From NCBI RefSeq assembly GCF_900098925.1, contig NZ_LT622360.1, positions 449,136 through 513,135 on the forward strand: a DNA stretch of 64,000 bases, written 5' to 3'. The stretch's first letter is position 1; each line of letters starts with the position of its first letter. Under the pieces are notes generated by a model. The model ran no database searches, was not told where the DNA came from, and worked only from the letters and a program-made list of their open reading frames with translations. Made by a program: the position numbers and the translations under genes. The stretch is from Bacillus massiliglaciei. Lineage in GTDB: Bacteria > Bacillota > Bacilli > Bacillales > DSM-1321. Shown one piece after another: positions 41,161 to 50,540 of the stretch.

Positions 41161-41176
41161 ATAGAAATGATTCGGT

Positions 41177-41797
41177 TTATCTCAAAGAATACAGGGGTAT
41201 TAAATGGTCAAATGTATCTTGAATAGTTTTCAAAAATTCCTGTTCAGACATTTTGGTGACCAAATCTCTAGGGAGCTTCACACCGCAAAGAATTTCAGCT
41301 TTTTTGACACTTTGCAGTCTTTGGAACAAAGCTTTGAGCTCTTCTTTAGATAGAACTTCATGAGGGATAACTTCTGGTTTGGTATGATCTTTTGACCAAA
41401 CAAAATGAGATGGAATCTCTTTGTAGAGCCGGTCAAGATTATCTTCCAGTTCCTTTCCAATCTCAGCTTTGTTAGGCGCCTCATAAATTACGGCAAACCA
41501 AATGAAAGCATGGGTGCCCCAAAGGCCAATTTGAAAATGCGGAAGCATTTTATATCCGCGGCTGTTTGCTGCAAAAGCAACCCAGGTATCGTTTGGAGGA
41601 TTGATGGTTCTTCTGGCATGTTTGGCTACATGAGCATGTAGCTCATCACCTGTCTGAATGGACAGTTTTGGAGTGAATTGTTCCGCGAGTCCTTCAAGTT
41701 TTGGGCGGATATTTTCTTTCAAGGCTTCCATGCGGGCATCCAGTCCGTCTATTTGGAAAACATCAAAATCTTTTTCTGTAAATTTCAGCATAGTCAT
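41177..41797 (-). CDS. yktB: UPF0637 protein YktB
   Basis: A 206-residue conserved protein of the UPF0637 (DUF1054) family, beginning [20 protein letters not shown]. Function unknown; no catalytic motif is apparent. TAGGAGAG precedes the ATG. It is normally beside yktA. Confidence 0.85.
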   Translation of the reverse strand: MTMLKFTEKDFDVFQIDGLDARMEALKENIRPKLEGLAEQFTPKLSIQTGDELHAHVAKHARRTINPPNDTWVAFAANSRGYKMLPHFQIGLWGTHAFIWFAVIYEAPNKAEIGKELEDNLDRLYKEIPSHFVWSKDHTKPEVIPHEVLSKEELKALFQRLQSVKKAEILCGVKLPRDLVTKMSEQEFLKTIQDTFDHLIPLYSLR

Positions 41798-41999
41798 TAA
41801 ATCTCTCCTACAGCATAGTTTGTTTATATTTTAGCACAGGTGGGAAGTAAGTAAAAAATCATCCGTCTACTTACTATGAAATTTTTCTATATAGTCATAA
41901 GTATAATTTTGTTGCTATTTATGTTCGAACATCATATGATAGGAGAAACATAAATAAATTCTGAAAATTATGTGAATTAACGAAGGGAGAATGTTAATT

Positions 42000-42197
42000 A
42001 TGAAACAAGTCATGAACCAAGCGTTAAAGGCTAAAGAAGTCGAAAAACATCGTGCTGCGGTCTTGAGAATGGAAATGGACTATGAATTAGCAACTCTTTT
42101 TGAAGCGATTGGTGAAGATAATGAAAATAAAAAAACACAATGTAAGAAAAAACTTGAAAAAATCCGTGTGGAATTACTTAAATTGAAAGCATTGTAA
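42000..42197 (+). CDS. ykzI: small conserved protein YkzI
   Basis: A 65-residue helical, charged protein (MEMDYELATLFEAIGEDNE), matching the small YkzI protein found between yktB and yktC in B. subtilis. Function unknown. ATG 42000 is about ten bases after AGGGAGA; ATG 41991 is too close to that site. Confidence 0.7.
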   Translation: MKQVMNQALKAKEVEKHRAAVLRMEMDYELATLFEAIGEDNENKKTQCKKKLEKIRVELLKLKAL

Positions 42198-42272
42198 ATG
42201 AATGATGTTTTTTAATAAGGGAGATATACAAAAGCATGTATAAGCGGGATGATTTGGAAGCATATAATAAGT

Positions 42273-42318
42273 AGGCGGACACTTTATGTATCATCACGAA
42301 GTGTCCGCCTTTTATTTT
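42273..42318 (+). terminator. ykzI terminator
   Basis: GGCGGACACTT pairs with AAGTGTCCGCC, followed by TTTTATTTTT. Confidence 0.88.
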
Positions 42319-42408
42319 TAAACGGAATATGTCAAAATAAAGGTAAATTATTTGTTTATTTGTACCAACTATTTGATTGCTTGTCACAGTAAAGGGCGGG
42401 GTTAAACG

Positions 42409-43200
42409 ATGATACCGATAAAGGAAATGGAAAGTTCAGCAAAACAATGGATTAGGGAAGCGGGACAAAGAATTATTGCGTCTTTCACGACTAAGATTAA
42501 TATTCAGGCAAAATCTAATCCCAATGATCTAGTGACGAATATTGATAAGGAAACTGAAGAATTCTTTATTGGGAAAATCAAAGAAAGATATCCTGGCCAC
42601 AGGATATTAGGAGAAGAGGGAATGGGGGATGAAGTCAGGGACCTGAAAGGGGTAGTCTGGATCATTGATCCTATTGATGGAACCTTGAATTTTATCCATC
42701 AACAAAGGAATTTTGCTATTTCAATCGGTGTTTTTGAAGATGGAATAGGGAAATTTGGCATGGTGTATGATGTTGTGCTGGATGAACTTTATCATGCTGT
42801 TAAAGGAGAAGGGGTCTTTCTAAATGATGTGCCACTTTCTAAACTGACGGATGGCAAGCTGGAAGAGTCCATTGTTTCATTGAATGCAAGCTGGGTTACG
42901 GAAAACAAAAGGATTGATCACCAAGTGCTTGCCCCTCTCGTCCACGATGTCCGGGGGATGAGATCTTATGGTTCCGCGGCATTAGAACTCGCTTATGTCG
43001 CTGCGGGCCGCCTTGATGTCTATATAACCATGCGACTGGCCCCATGGGATTTTGCCGGAGGGGTACTGTTAGTGGAAGAGGCAGGCGGAGAAGTCAGCAA
43101 TGTGTACGGCGAGGAACTAGATTTTATTGATGGAGGCTCTCTGTTTGTTTCAAGGCCAGGCCTTCATGAAGTGATTCTTAATCGATATATGAACAAATAA
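42409..43200 (+). CDS. yktC: inositol monophosphatase family protein
   Basis: A 263-residue metal-dependent phosphatase with the family motifs GEEGMGDE, WIIDPIDGTLNF and APWDFAGGVLLVEEAGG. B. subtilis YktC acts on inositol phosphate and, in vitro, NADP; the true substrate here is not evident. Confidence 0.9.
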   Translation: MIPIKEMESSAKQWIREAGQRIIASFTTKINIQAKSNPNDLVTNIDKETEEFFIGKIKERYPGHRILGEEGMGDEVRDLKGVVWIIDPIDGTLNFIHQQRNFAISIGVFEDGIGKFGMVYDVVLDELYHAVKGEGVFLNDVPLSKLTDGKLEESIVSLNASWVTENKRIDHQVLAPLVHDVRGMRSYGSAALELAYVAAGRLDVYITMRLAPWDFAGGVLLVEEAGGEVSNVYGEELDFIDGGSLFVSRPGLHEVILNRYMNK

Positions 43201-43224
43201 AAAAGGCCGCAGACGGCCTTTTTT
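43199..43224. terminator. terminator between yktC and ylaF
   Basis: AAAAAAGGCCGCAGACGGCCTTTTTT, a compact hairpin with T-runs both ways, lies between convergent genes. Confidence 0.88.
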
Positions 43225-43250
43225 ATTTAAACCAATGAAAATCAAAAAAC

Positions 43251-43433
43251 TTATAGTTTTCCTGATTCCCGCAGTTTTTTCTTTCTCGTAAACCCAAATC
43301 CCATTATAAAAATAATTAAAGCGACTGCAGCCAGAGCTCCAATCCAGCTTTTCACAGCAATAAAAACGCCGATTGAGCCGATTGCGATAGTGGCTAAGAC
43401 AGCCAATAATAGAAAATCCCATTTGATATTCAT
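43251..43433 (-). CDS. ylaF: YlaF-family small membrane protein
   Basis: A 60-residue protein with two predicted transmembrane helices (about 7-24 and 29-47) and a basic C-terminus (FTRKKKLRESGKL). It matches the YlaF/DUF5325 type by size and position, divergent from typA. Function unknown. ATG 43433 follows AGGGGTG; upstream in-frame codons run into the typA promoter. Confidence 0.72.
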   Translation of the reverse strand: MNIKWDFLLLAVLATIAIGSIGVFIAVKSWIGALAAVALIIFIMGFGFTRKKKLRESGKL

Positions 43434-43556
43434 TATTTTCACCCCTAATAATGCTATTGTACCTAATTTTATTATTTGATTCCAGTATGTTTGTGATATA
43501 ATATATAAGTTAATGCTAAAGATACGTTTATACAATTTTATATAGGAGTGAATCTT

Positions 43557-45401
43557 TTGAAATTAAGAGAAAATATTAGAAATATAGCCATTATCGCCCA
43601 CGTTGACCACGGGAAAACAACATTGGTTGACCAATTATTGAAACAGTCAGGTACCTTCCGTGAAAACGAACATGTGGAAGAGCGTGCTATGGACTCTAAC
43701 GATATAGAAAGAGAACGCGGTATTACTATTCTTGCGAAAAATACAGCAGTTCAATATCAAGACACACGCATCAACATTCTGGATACTCCTGGACATGCCG
43801 ATTTCGGCGGTGAAGTAGAGCGAATCATGAAAATGGTTGACGGCGTAGTTTTGGTTGTCGACGCTTATGAGGGCTGCATGCCTCAAACTCGTTTTGTACT
43901 AAAAAAAGCGTTGGAACAAAAACTTGCTCCAATTGTAGTAGTAAACAAGATTGATAAAGATTCAGCCCGTCCGGAAGAGGTTGTGGATGAAGTAATTGAC
44001 CTATTCATTGAATTGGGTGCAGATGATGATCAGCTGGACTTCCCAGTTATTTTCGCTTCAGGTATTGCAGGTACTTCAAGTAAAGATCCAGATCCGGCTA
44101 AACAGGAAGAAAACATGGTTCCATTGTTTGAAACTATCATTGAAACAGTACCGGCTCCTGTTGATAACAGTGAAGAATCTCTTCAATTCCAAGTGGCACT
44201 GCTTGATTATAATGATTATGTCGGCCGTATTGGTATCGGACGTGTCTTCCGCGGAACTATGAAAGTTGGCCAGCAAGTATCCCTTATGAAACTTGATGGA
44301 TCGGTTAAACAATTCCGTGTCACAAAAATCTTTGGCTTTATTGGTTTGAAAAAAGTTGAAATCGAAGAAGCGTACCCAGGAGACCTAATTGCTGTTTCCG
44401 GTATGGAAGATATCAACGTAGGTGAAACAGTCTGCCCGACAGAACACCAAGAGGCATTGCCGGTCCTTCGTATTGATGAACCAACATTGCAAATGACATT
44501 CCTTGTCAACAACAGTCCATTTGCGGGACGTGAAGGTAAGTATGTGACTGCTCGTAAAATCGAAGAACGTCTTCGTCTTCAATTGCAGACAGATGTAAGC
44601 TTAAGAGTTGATAATACAGATTCTCCAGATGTTTGGACAGTTTCCGGACGCGGTGAATTGCATCTATCTATTCTTATTGAAAACATGCGCCGTGAAGGAT
44701 ATGAGCTTCAAGTGTCGAAACCTGAAGTTATCGTCCGTGAAATTGACGGGGTACGCTGTGAGCCGGTTGAGCGCGTCCAGATCGATGTGCCTGAAGAACA
44801 TACTGGAGGCATTATGGAATCAATCGGTGCCCGTAAAGGTGAACTTCTTGATATGATTAATAACGGCAGCGGACAAGTCCGTCTGATCTTTAATGTTCCA
44901 GCACGCGGATTAATCGGATATTCTACAGAATTTCTAACTCTTACACGCGGTTATGGTATCATGAACCATTCTTTTGACAGCTATCAGCCAATGCAGTCCG
45001 GACAGGTTGGCGGCAGACGTCAAGGTGTTCTTGTATCGATGGAAACAGGAAAAAGCACACAATATGGTATTATGGGAGTAGAGGATCGCGGAGTTATTTT
45101 TGTAGAGCCCGGCACTGAAATTTATGAAGGTATGATTGTCGGCGAACATAATCGTGAAAACGATCTGACTGTTAATATTGTTAAAGCAAAACAGATGACA
45201 AATATGCGTTCAGCAAACAAAGACCAAACCACATCCATGAAAAAGCCAAGGATTTTATCTTTAGAAGAAGCATTGGAATACTTGAATGACGATGAATATT
45301 GCGAAGTTACACCAGAATCTATCCGTTTACGGAAAAAGGTCCTCAACAAGAACGAACGTGAAAAAGCAGCTAAAAAGAAAAAATACGCTGAATCAAATTA
45401 A
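43557..45401 (+). CDS. typA: ribosome-associated GTPase TypA/BipA
   Basis: A 614-residue translational GTPase related to EF-G that binds 70S ribosomes and supports growth under stress and 50S assembly. G motifs are visible: AHVDHGKTT (G1), RGITI (G2), DTPGH (G3), NKID (G4). The C-terminal domain with SRGLIGY-like [11 protein letters not shown] is present. Start TTG 43557 follows AGGAGTG and gives the expected [12 protein letters not shown]. Confidence 0.96.
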   Translation: MKLRENIRNIAIIAHVDHGKTTLVDQLLKQSGTFRENEHVEERAMDSNDIERERGITILAKNTAVQYQDTRINILDTPGHADFGGEVERIMKMVDGVVLVVDAYEGCMPQTRFVLKKALEQKLAPIVVVNKIDKDSARPEEVVDEVIDLFIELGADDDQLDFPVIFASGIAGTSSKDPDPAKQEENMVPLFETIIETVPAPVDNSEESLQFQVALLDYNDYVGRIGIGRVFRGTMKVGQQVSLMKLDGSVKQFRVTKIFGFIGLKKVEIEEAYPGDLIAVSGMEDINVGETVCPTEHQEALPVLRIDEPTLQMTFLVNNSPFAGREGKYVTARKIEERLRLQLQTDVSLRVDNTDSPDVWTVSGRGELHLSILIENMRREGYELQVSKPEVIVREIDGVRCEPVERVQIDVPEEHTGGIMESIGARKGELLDMINNGSGQVRLIFNVPARGLIGYSTEFLTLTRGYGIMNHSFDSYQPMQSGQVGGRRQGVLVSMETGKSTQYGIMGVEDRGVIFVEPGTEIYEGMIVGEHNRENDLTVNIVKAKQMTNMRSANKDQTTSMKKPRILSLEEALEYLNDDEYCEVTPESIRLRKKVLNKNEREKAAKKKKYAESN

Positions 45402-45427
45402 TGAGTAACGTCTGAGGAGGAATGAGA

Positions 45428-45757
45428 TTGGGTATCCAAGAGCGACTGTCATTTTTTGCAGCATTATTCAGGGTAGATGAAAATCCAGAAGCGGGAATGT
45501 GGTATTTGTATATAACGGTTTTCGTATTATGTATAATCGTATACCAACTAGGTTTTGCTAAAAAACTGCCTTTGCTTAAAAATGTTGTGATTTATGCTGT
45601 AATGGCTTTTGGATGCACCTTTCTTTGTTTCTTAGCAGTCTTTTTGCCAATGGCAGAGGCGCTGCTGATAGCAGCCGCCGTTCTCGGCATATACCGGCTT
45701 CGGCTTCGGCAATCGAAGAAAGAAGGCCGGGAAGGTATGACTTCAAGACAGCCATAA
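45428..45757 (+). CDS. ylaH: YlaH-like membrane protein
   Basis: A 109-residue protein with three predicted membrane segments and the family-like N-terminus [20 protein letters not shown]. Function unknown. TTG 45428 is seven bases after GAGGAGG, while ATG 45422 almost abuts it. It follows typA by 26 bases. Confidence 0.78.
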   Translation: MGIQERLSFFAALFRVDENPEAGMWYLYITVFVLCIIVYQLGFAKKLPLLKNVVIYAVMAFGCTFLCFLAVFLPMAEALLIAAAVLGIYRLRLRQSKKEGREGMTSRQP

Positions 45758-45778
45758 TAATTTACAGGCGATATAGAT

Positions 45779-45808
45779 AAAAAAACCGTACAAATGTACG
45801 GTTTTTTT
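45779..45808. terminator. terminator between ylaH and ylaI
   Basis: AAAAAAACCGTACA-AAT-GTACGGTTTTTTT has runs in both directions and lies between convergent genes. Confidence 0.92.
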
Positions 45809-45833
45809 ATGTTCAATAGCTATTCTTTTTAAA

Positions 45834-46034
45834 TTACCATTCCTCTTCTTTTGCTGCTGTTCTATACAGTCGGAATTTACCCGTTTCGATTCGGGCCTTC
45901 GTTCTTTCTTCGATGCGCTGATGGCATTTTTGACACATATATGTATGGATGGGACGATTGCGAAGTTTTTTTGCTTCAGGGCAATCATCGGCGATTGATT
46001 CAATTTCATCACAAATGACACATTTTACTCTCAT
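45834..46034 (-). CDS. ylaI: YlaI zinc-ribbon-like protein
   Basis: A 66-residue protein with two CxxC pairs (CVICDE and CQKCHQR), likely a zinc ribbon (DUF2197). Function unknown; a nucleic-acid or protein-binding role is only a guess. Position next to typA-ylaH matches B. subtilis. Confidence 0.8.
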   Translation of the reverse strand: MRVKCVICDEIESIADDCPEAKKLRNRPIHTYMCQKCHQRIEERTKARIETGKFRLYRTAAKEEEW

Positions 46035-46398
46035 TTATTAAACCCTCGCTTTCATAATCCATTTTAGTATACCATGTTTGATGACAGCCATGAAGGATGA
46101 AAAGCAGTATTAAAATATAGAGCGGTTTTTTACCTTTCTTTGCCTGAAAAGGAGGGCGGTGCGCTGTTTTTCACTCCTCACCATTTTCTAACATATAGGG
46201 TATATATACATTGGAGTAAATTTCATGCTTTTTATTTTGTTAAGCTAAACTAACAAAATTTTTAATAGTGTTCAAATGTTCTTCTATCTTTATTTGCAGA
46301 AACATATATTTTATCATCAGTCTCGTCCGCTACATAAGCTGCAAGGTGAGGGCTTATGATAGGGCTTTTTCGACAATTAGCAGGCAGGAGGCGTCTTA
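46035..46398. promoter_or_regulatory. ylaI-ylaK intergenic region with two inverted repeats
   Basis: ATTTTGTTA (46234-46242) and TAACAAAAT (46251-46259) form a perfect 9-bp inverted repeat. CATAAGC (46333-46339) and GCTTATG (46352-46358) form a second. The region should hold promoters for both genes. The B. subtilis gene ylaJ, which lies here, is absent. Confidence 0.45.
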
Positions 46399-47730
46399 TT
46401 GGGCAAAATCTATGTGTTAGATACGAATGTATTATTACAGGACCCATATGCGATATTCCAATTTGAAGAAAATGAAGTAGTCATTCCAGCTGTTGTGTTA
46501 GAAGAACTGGATTCGAAAAAAAGGTATATGGACGAAATTGGAAGAAATGCCAGGCAAGTATCCAAGCTGATTGATGGTTTCAGGGAAAAGGGGAAACTAT
46601 ATGAAAAAGTTCCTCTGCATAATGGAGGGACACTGCGGATTGAGCTGAATCACAGATCGTTTCATAAGCTGCAGGAAATTTTTGTGGAAAAGACCAATGA
46701 TAATCGGATACTTGCCGTTGCTAAAAATTTATCATTAGAAGAAGAAACAAAAGAAGCAGGAAAAACGGTCATTTTAGTCAGCAAGGATACGCTGGTTCGA
46801 GTAAAGGCAGATGCAATCGGTTTAGAAGCAGAGGACTTTTTGAATGATCGGGTTGTCGAACTGGACCATATCTATACGGGGTTTAAAGAAGAATTTCTGC
46901 CGATTGACAGTCTTAACAAATTTTATTTAAATGGATACATGCCGCTTCAGGACAAGGGCGGAGAAACTGGCCATTATCCTAATCAATTTCTCCTCATGAA
47001 GGATGAGCTTGGCGGTTCCTCTTCAGCAGTTGGAATTATTGATCATGAACGTAAAAATGTGAAAAAGCTGAGGTATGATGGGGAGCATGTCTGGGGAATA
47101 AAACCGAGAAATGTACAGCAGACAATGGCGCTTGAGGCATTACTTCGAATGGATATCCCTCTGGTTACGCTTATAGGGCAGGCTGGAACGGGGAAAACCC
47201 TTCTTGCCCTTGCCGCCGGATTAATGCAGACAGAAGATTTAGGCTTTTATAAAAAGCTGCTGGTGGCAAGGCCGATTGTTCCTGTCGGTAAAGATATTGG
47301 CTATTTGCCAGGGGAAAAAGAGGAGAAACTGAGGCCGTGGATGCAGCCGATATTTGATAATTTAGAATATTTATTTAATACGAAAAAGCCCGGTGAATTA
47401 GATGCCATTCTTGCCGGTATGAGTTCTATAGAAGTGGAAGCCCTGACATATATCCGCGGAAGAAGCATACCGGATCAATTCATTATCATAGACGAGGCAC
47501 AGAACCTTACAAAGCATGAAGTGAAGACGATTCTTACACGGGTAGGAGATCGGAGTAAGATTGTTTTAATGGGGGATCCTGAACAAATTGATCATCCATA
47601 TCTTGATGAATATAATAACGGTCTGACGTATGTTGTAGAGGTTTTTAAACAGGAAAAAATGGCTGCACATGTCAAACTGATCAAGGGAGAGCGGTCTGGT
47701 ATTGCTCAGCTATCAGCTAAATTGCTTTAA
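46399..47730 (+). CDS. ylaK: PhoH-family PIN domain-ATPase protein YlaK
   Basis: The 443-residue protein joins an N-terminal PIN nuclease domain (LDTNVLLQDPYA at residues 6-17, VVLEELDSKK) to a C-terminal PhoH ATPase (Walker A GQAGTGKTLLALA near 259-271, Walker B FIIIDEAQN, MGDPEQIDHPYLD). PIN-PhoH proteins are ATP-dependent RNA helicase/RNases in the family. Start TTG 46399 follows AGGAGGCG. Confidence 0.92.
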   Translation: MGKIYVLDTNVLLQDPYAIFQFEENEVVIPAVVLEELDSKKRYMDEIGRNARQVSKLIDGFREKGKLYEKVPLHNGGTLRIELNHRSFHKLQEIFVEKTNDNRILAVAKNLSLEEETKEAGKTVILVSKDTLVRVKADAIGLEAEDFLNDRVVELDHIYTGFKEEFLPIDSLNKFYLNGYMPLQDKGGETGHYPNQFLLMKDELGGSSSAVGIIDHERKNVKKLRYDGEHVWGIKPRNVQQTMALEALLRMDIPLVTLIGQAGTGKTLLALAAGLMQTEDLGFYKKLLVARPIVPVGKDIGYLPGEKEEKLRPWMQPIFDNLEYLFNTKKPGELDAILAGMSSIEVEALTYIRGRSIPDQFIIIDEAQNLTKHEVKTILTRVGDRSKIVLMGDPEQIDHPYLDEYNNGLTYVVEVFKQEKMAAHVKLIKGERSGIAQLSAKLL

Positions 47731-47758
47731 AAAAAACGGCAAGAGAAGTTCTTGCCGT
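47731..47758 (-). terminator. ylaL terminator
   Basis: ACGGCAAGA pairs with TCTTGCCGT; on the minus strand eight T's follow. It may also stop ylaK transcripts weakly. Confidence 0.8.
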
Positions 47759-47765
47759 CGTCATT

Positions 47766-48275
47766 TTACTTAACAGTGAATGAGCGAACATTCGTGATGG
47801 GGCTGTCCAAATTTGAACCGTTTCCAAAATAAATATGCATTGGACCGCCTTCCTCAGGTTTCAGCGGTTTTCCGTCTTTTGAGAAACCAATAAAGAAGTT
47901 TTCTGCTTCTTCCATTGAAAAAGTGGATTCCTTGCCATCAGCAAGTACAATCACTTCAGAGGTTCCTTTCAAAGGTTCTGCGTTTTTTAAGAAAGGCTTA
48001 AAAGGAATCCCAAATGTTCCCGTCATCAATTTAACTTTCTCAAATTTCCGTTCGGTTTTCAGAGTCGGCGGAAGGATCGCCCCTTCAGCAATTTCCTTCT
48101 GCCAAAACTTAGCAGCTTTCATTGTATAGTTTTCAAGTTCGTCCTTTTCGTCTGTACGCTTATCGCGAAAATATTCATCAATTTCAACTTTCCTGTCATC
48201 AAAAATCCAAACGCCCGGATCGAGAGTGATTGGGTATTGCACTTTGCCGTTGATAAACACGATGGAGGAGTCCAC
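47766..48275 (-). CDS. ylaL: conserved protein YlaL
   Basis: A 169-residue cytosolic protein without an evident motif; INGKVQYPITLDPGVWIFDD near the N-terminus resembles YlaL of related Bacillaceae, which lies between ylaK and ylaN. The GTG at 48275 is nine bases after AAGGGA; the ATG at 48284 abuts it. Function unknown. Confidence 0.7.
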   Translation of the reverse strand: MDSSIVFINGKVQYPITLDPGVWIFDDRKVEIDEYFRDKRTDEKDELENYTMKAAKFWQKEIAEGAILPPTLKTERKFEKVKLMTGTFGIPFKPFLKNAEPLKGTSEVIVLADGKESTFSMEEAENFFIGFSKDGKPLKPEEGGPMHIYFGNGSNLDSPITNVRSFTVK

Positions 48276-48398
48276 ATATAACATTCCCTTCTTTTCTTAT
48301 TCAGTCTTCATTATAAGCAAACTTAATGGAAAAGTCATATTGAGAAGGTCCCCGAGTTTGGGCAAAAAAGACTATTCTTATTTTGTCCGCTGATCTTC

Positions 48399-48427
48399 TT
48401 GCTTTTTTGCCAAACTAAAGGTAAAAT
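48399..48427 (+). promoter_or_regulatory. ylaN promoter
   Basis: TTGCTT (48399-48404) and TAAAAT (48422-48427) are 17 bases apart, about 40 bases before ylaN. Confidence 0.55.
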
Positions 48428-48467
48428 TTATAGATAAGATTTAATCGCTCTGAGCGGGGGGATTTTC

Positions 48468-48749
48468 ATGGCATCTGAAATGCTTGTCAATCATCGTGAA
48501 AAAGCTTTTGCTTTATTAAAAGCAGATGCTGACAAGATTCTAAAATTGATAAAAGTACAAATGGATAACTTGACTATGCCTCAATGTCCTCTATATGAAG
48601 AGGTTCTGGATACTCAAATGTTCGGCTTATCACGTGAAATAGATTTTGCCGTTCGTTTAGGCCTGGTTGACGAAACAGAAGGAAAATCGCTTTTGGAAAC
48701 GTTAGAGAGGGAATTATCTGCTCTTCACGAGGCTTCCTTAAGAAAATAA
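48468..48749 (+). CDS. ylaN: YlaN (UPF0358)
   Basis: A 93-residue helical protein of the UPF0358 family; B. subtilis YlaN is needed under iron limitation and has been linked to Fur. The sequence [20 protein letters not shown] and [16 protein letters not shown] fit. In B. subtilis ftsW follows; here an insertion sequence and then pyc follow. Confidence 0.9.
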   Translation: MASEMLVNHREKAFALLKADADKILKLIKVQMDNLTMPQCPLYEEVLDTQMFGLSREIDFAVRLGLVDETEGKSLLETLERELSALHEASLRK

Positions 48750-48767
48750 ATATCCTGCTAAAAAAAA

Positions 48768-48790
48768 CCCAGACAATATAATTGTTTGGG
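48768..48790. repeat. left 23-bp target duplication of IS copy 2 (ylaN terminator)
   Basis: CCCAGACAATATAATTGTTTGGG is a complete terminator stem-loop preceded by seven A's. It is repeated exactly at 50518-50540. AAA/TTT on either side could extend it to 29 bp. Confidence 0.88.
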
Positions 48791-48794
48791 TTTC

Positions 48795-48841
48795 AGCCTG
48801 TAGACAAACTCGAAATTTCGGGTTTGCCTACAGGCTTTTTT
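48795..48841 (+). terminator. inward terminator hairpin at left end of IS copy 2
   Basis: AGCCTGTAGACAAAC pairs with GTTTGCCTACAGGCT, followed by six T's. Relative to copy 1 the base pair near the stem end is swapped (GGC/GCC to GCC/GGC), which keeps pairing. Confidence 0.75.
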
Positions 48842-48878
48842 CTTTTAAAATAATAGTAATAGTTTTTGAAATAGTGTT

Positions 48879-49004
48879 AGTTGATTTTCGTTTCGGCGGA
48901 CGCTTTCCGCGGGCGTGGCCCAATCCTCCTCGTCGCTTTGCTCCTGCGGGGTATCGGCCTTCACGCTTTTCCCGCAGGAGTCGCCGCCTGCACTACAATC
49001 AACT
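48879..49004. repeat. GC-rich MITE-like repeat with inverted ends inside IS copy 2
   Basis: AGTTGATT at the left and AATCAACT at the right enclose a GC-rich stretch with GGCGGACGCTTTCCGCGGGC and CTCCTGCGGGG/CCCGCAGGAG inverted repeats. I recognise the pattern as a repeat common in Bacillus-type genomes. It has no coding capacity. Copy 1 of the element lacks it. Confidence 0.7.
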
Positions 49005-49036
49005 CCTTTCTAAATAAATGTCTGAGGTGAATGGAT

Positions 49037-50395
49037 ATGATGACAAAAAATCAAATAAGTGAACGTGATCAAATGGAAATGATTACAATAGAGCAACTTG
49101 TACCACAGGATCATTTGGTCAGAAAGCTTGAATCAGCTATTGATTTTTCTTTCATCTATCCACTAGTTGAATCACTGTATTCAACACTAGGTCGACCTAG
49201 TGTTGATCCAGTCGTATTAATTAAAATGACATTTGTTCAATATGTATTTGGAATTCGTTCAATGCGTCAAACAATAAGAGAAATTGAAACAAATATGGCG
49301 TATCGTTGGTTTTTAGGGTTTGGATTTCATTCAGAAGTACCGCACTTTTCTACCTTCGGTAAAAATTATGAACGTCGTTTCCAAGATACGGATATCTTCG
49401 AACAGATTTTCTATCGAATTCTTAAAGAAATTGCAGATAAAGGACTACTAAGTGCTGACCATGTCTTCATCGATTCAACACATGTTAAAGCAAGTGCGAA
49501 TAAACGTAAATTCGAAAAGAAGATAGTTCGTAAAGAGACTCGGGCATATGAAGCTAAACTTCAAGAAGAATTGAATCAGGATCGAGTTGATCATGGGAAG
49601 AAACCTTTCCCATCAGATAAATTTGAAAAAGAAGAAGTTAAGGAGATTAAAGAGAGCACAACAGATCCTGAAAGTGGCTATTATGTAAAAGATGAAAGAA
49701 CGAAACAGTTTGCTTATTCATTCCATGCGGCTGCGGACCGGTATGGGTTTATACTTGGGGCGGTTGTGACACCTGGAAATGTTCATGATAGTCATATGCT
49801 TCAGCCACTTGTTGAAAAGGTTATGGAAAAAGTGAAGAAGCCACTTGCTGTTGCTGCCGATGCTGCTTATAAAACTCCTGCGATTACTAAATTCTTATTT
49901 GAACATGAGATTCAACCAGTACTTCCTTATACAAGACCCAAAACGAAAGATGGGTTTTTACGCAAGCACGATTATGTATATGACGAGTACTATGATTGCT
50001 ACCTATGTCCGGAAGGACAGGTTCTAAAATATTCAACTACCACCAAAGAAGGCAAACGCCAATACAAGTCGAACCCAGTTCAATGTGCCAATTGTCCTTT
50101 ACTCGCTCAATGTACAAATAGTAAGGAACACAGAAAAATGATTGAACGTCATATTTGGGCGCAGTATGTGGAGGAAGCAGATCATCTTCGTCATCAAAAC
50201 GATATCAAACAAATATATGCAAGACGCAAAGAAACGATTGAACGTGTCTTTGCGGATGCGAAAGAAAAGCATGGTATGCGATGGACAACCCTTCGAGGGA
50301 TTAAAAAATTGTCCATGCAGGCGATGCTTACTTTTGCTGCTATGAATTTAAAGAAGCTTGCCAATTGGACATGGCAAGCTTCGGCTATGGTCTAA
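49037..50395 (+). CDS. IS1182-family-like DDE transposase
   Basis: 452 residues, the same length as the transposase at 3148 and clearly homologous throughout (FSTFGKNYERR, FIDSTHVKASANKRK, AADAAYKTP, KETIERVFADAKEKHGMRWT). Many substitutions separate the two, about a fifth to a quarter of residues by eye. ATG 49037 lies seven bases after GAGGTG; ATG 49031 would be too close. The frame is intact. Confidence 0.9.
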   Translation: MMTKNQISERDQMEMITIEQLVPQDHLVRKLESAIDFSFIYPLVESLYSTLGRPSVDPVVLIKMTFVQYVFGIRSMRQTIREIETNMAYRWFLGFGFHSEVPHFSTFGKNYERRFQDTDIFEQIFYRILKEIADKGLLSADHVFIDSTHVKASANKRKFEKKIVRKETRAYEAKLQEELNQDRVDHGKKPFPSDKFEKEEVKEIKESTTDPESGYYVKDERTKQFAYSFHAAADRYGFILGAVVTPGNVHDSHMLQPLVEKVMEKVKKPLAVAADAAYKTPAITKFLFEHEIQPVLPYTRPKTKDGFLRKHDYVYDEYYDCYLCPEGQVLKYSTTTKEGKRQYKSNPVQCANCPLLAQCTNSKEHRKMIERHIWAQYVEEADHLRHQNDIKQIYARRKETIERVFADAKEKHGMRWTTLRGIKKLSMQAMLTFAAMNLKKLANWTWQASAMV

Positions 50396-50464
50396 AATAG
50401 AATACTCGAAGAGCATTTTGCTTAAAATCAGACCATAAAATACCTAAGAAAATCTCAAAAAGAC

Positions 50465-50502
50465 AAAAGGCCTTCAGAATGAGACCATTCTGAAGGCCTT
50501 TT
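50465..50502 (+). terminator. terminator hairpin at right end of IS copy 2
   Basis: AAAAGGCCTTCAGAATG pairs perfectly with CATTCTGAAGGCCTTTT around AGAC. Bases differ from copy 1 on both sides of the stem but pairing is kept. Confidence 0.82.
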
Positions 50503-50517
50503 GTCGACAATCTGAAA

Positions 50518-50540
50518 CCCAGACAATATAATTGTTTGGG
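50518..50540. repeat. right 23-bp target duplication of IS copy 2
   Basis: An exact repeat of 48768-48790, here followed by TTTTTTT, so this copy retains the T-run of the original terminator. Confidence 0.88.

Larger units (their letters stand above)
48791..50517 (+). mobile_element. IS1182-family-like insertion sequence, copy 2
   Basis: 1727 bp with the same terminal repeats as copy 1 (left TTTCAGCCTGTAGACAA; right end TTGTCGACAATCTGAAA). Its transposase differs at many residues from copy 1, so the two are separate arrivals of related elements. It carries an extra ~126-bp repeat ahead of the transposase gene. Confidence 0.88.
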
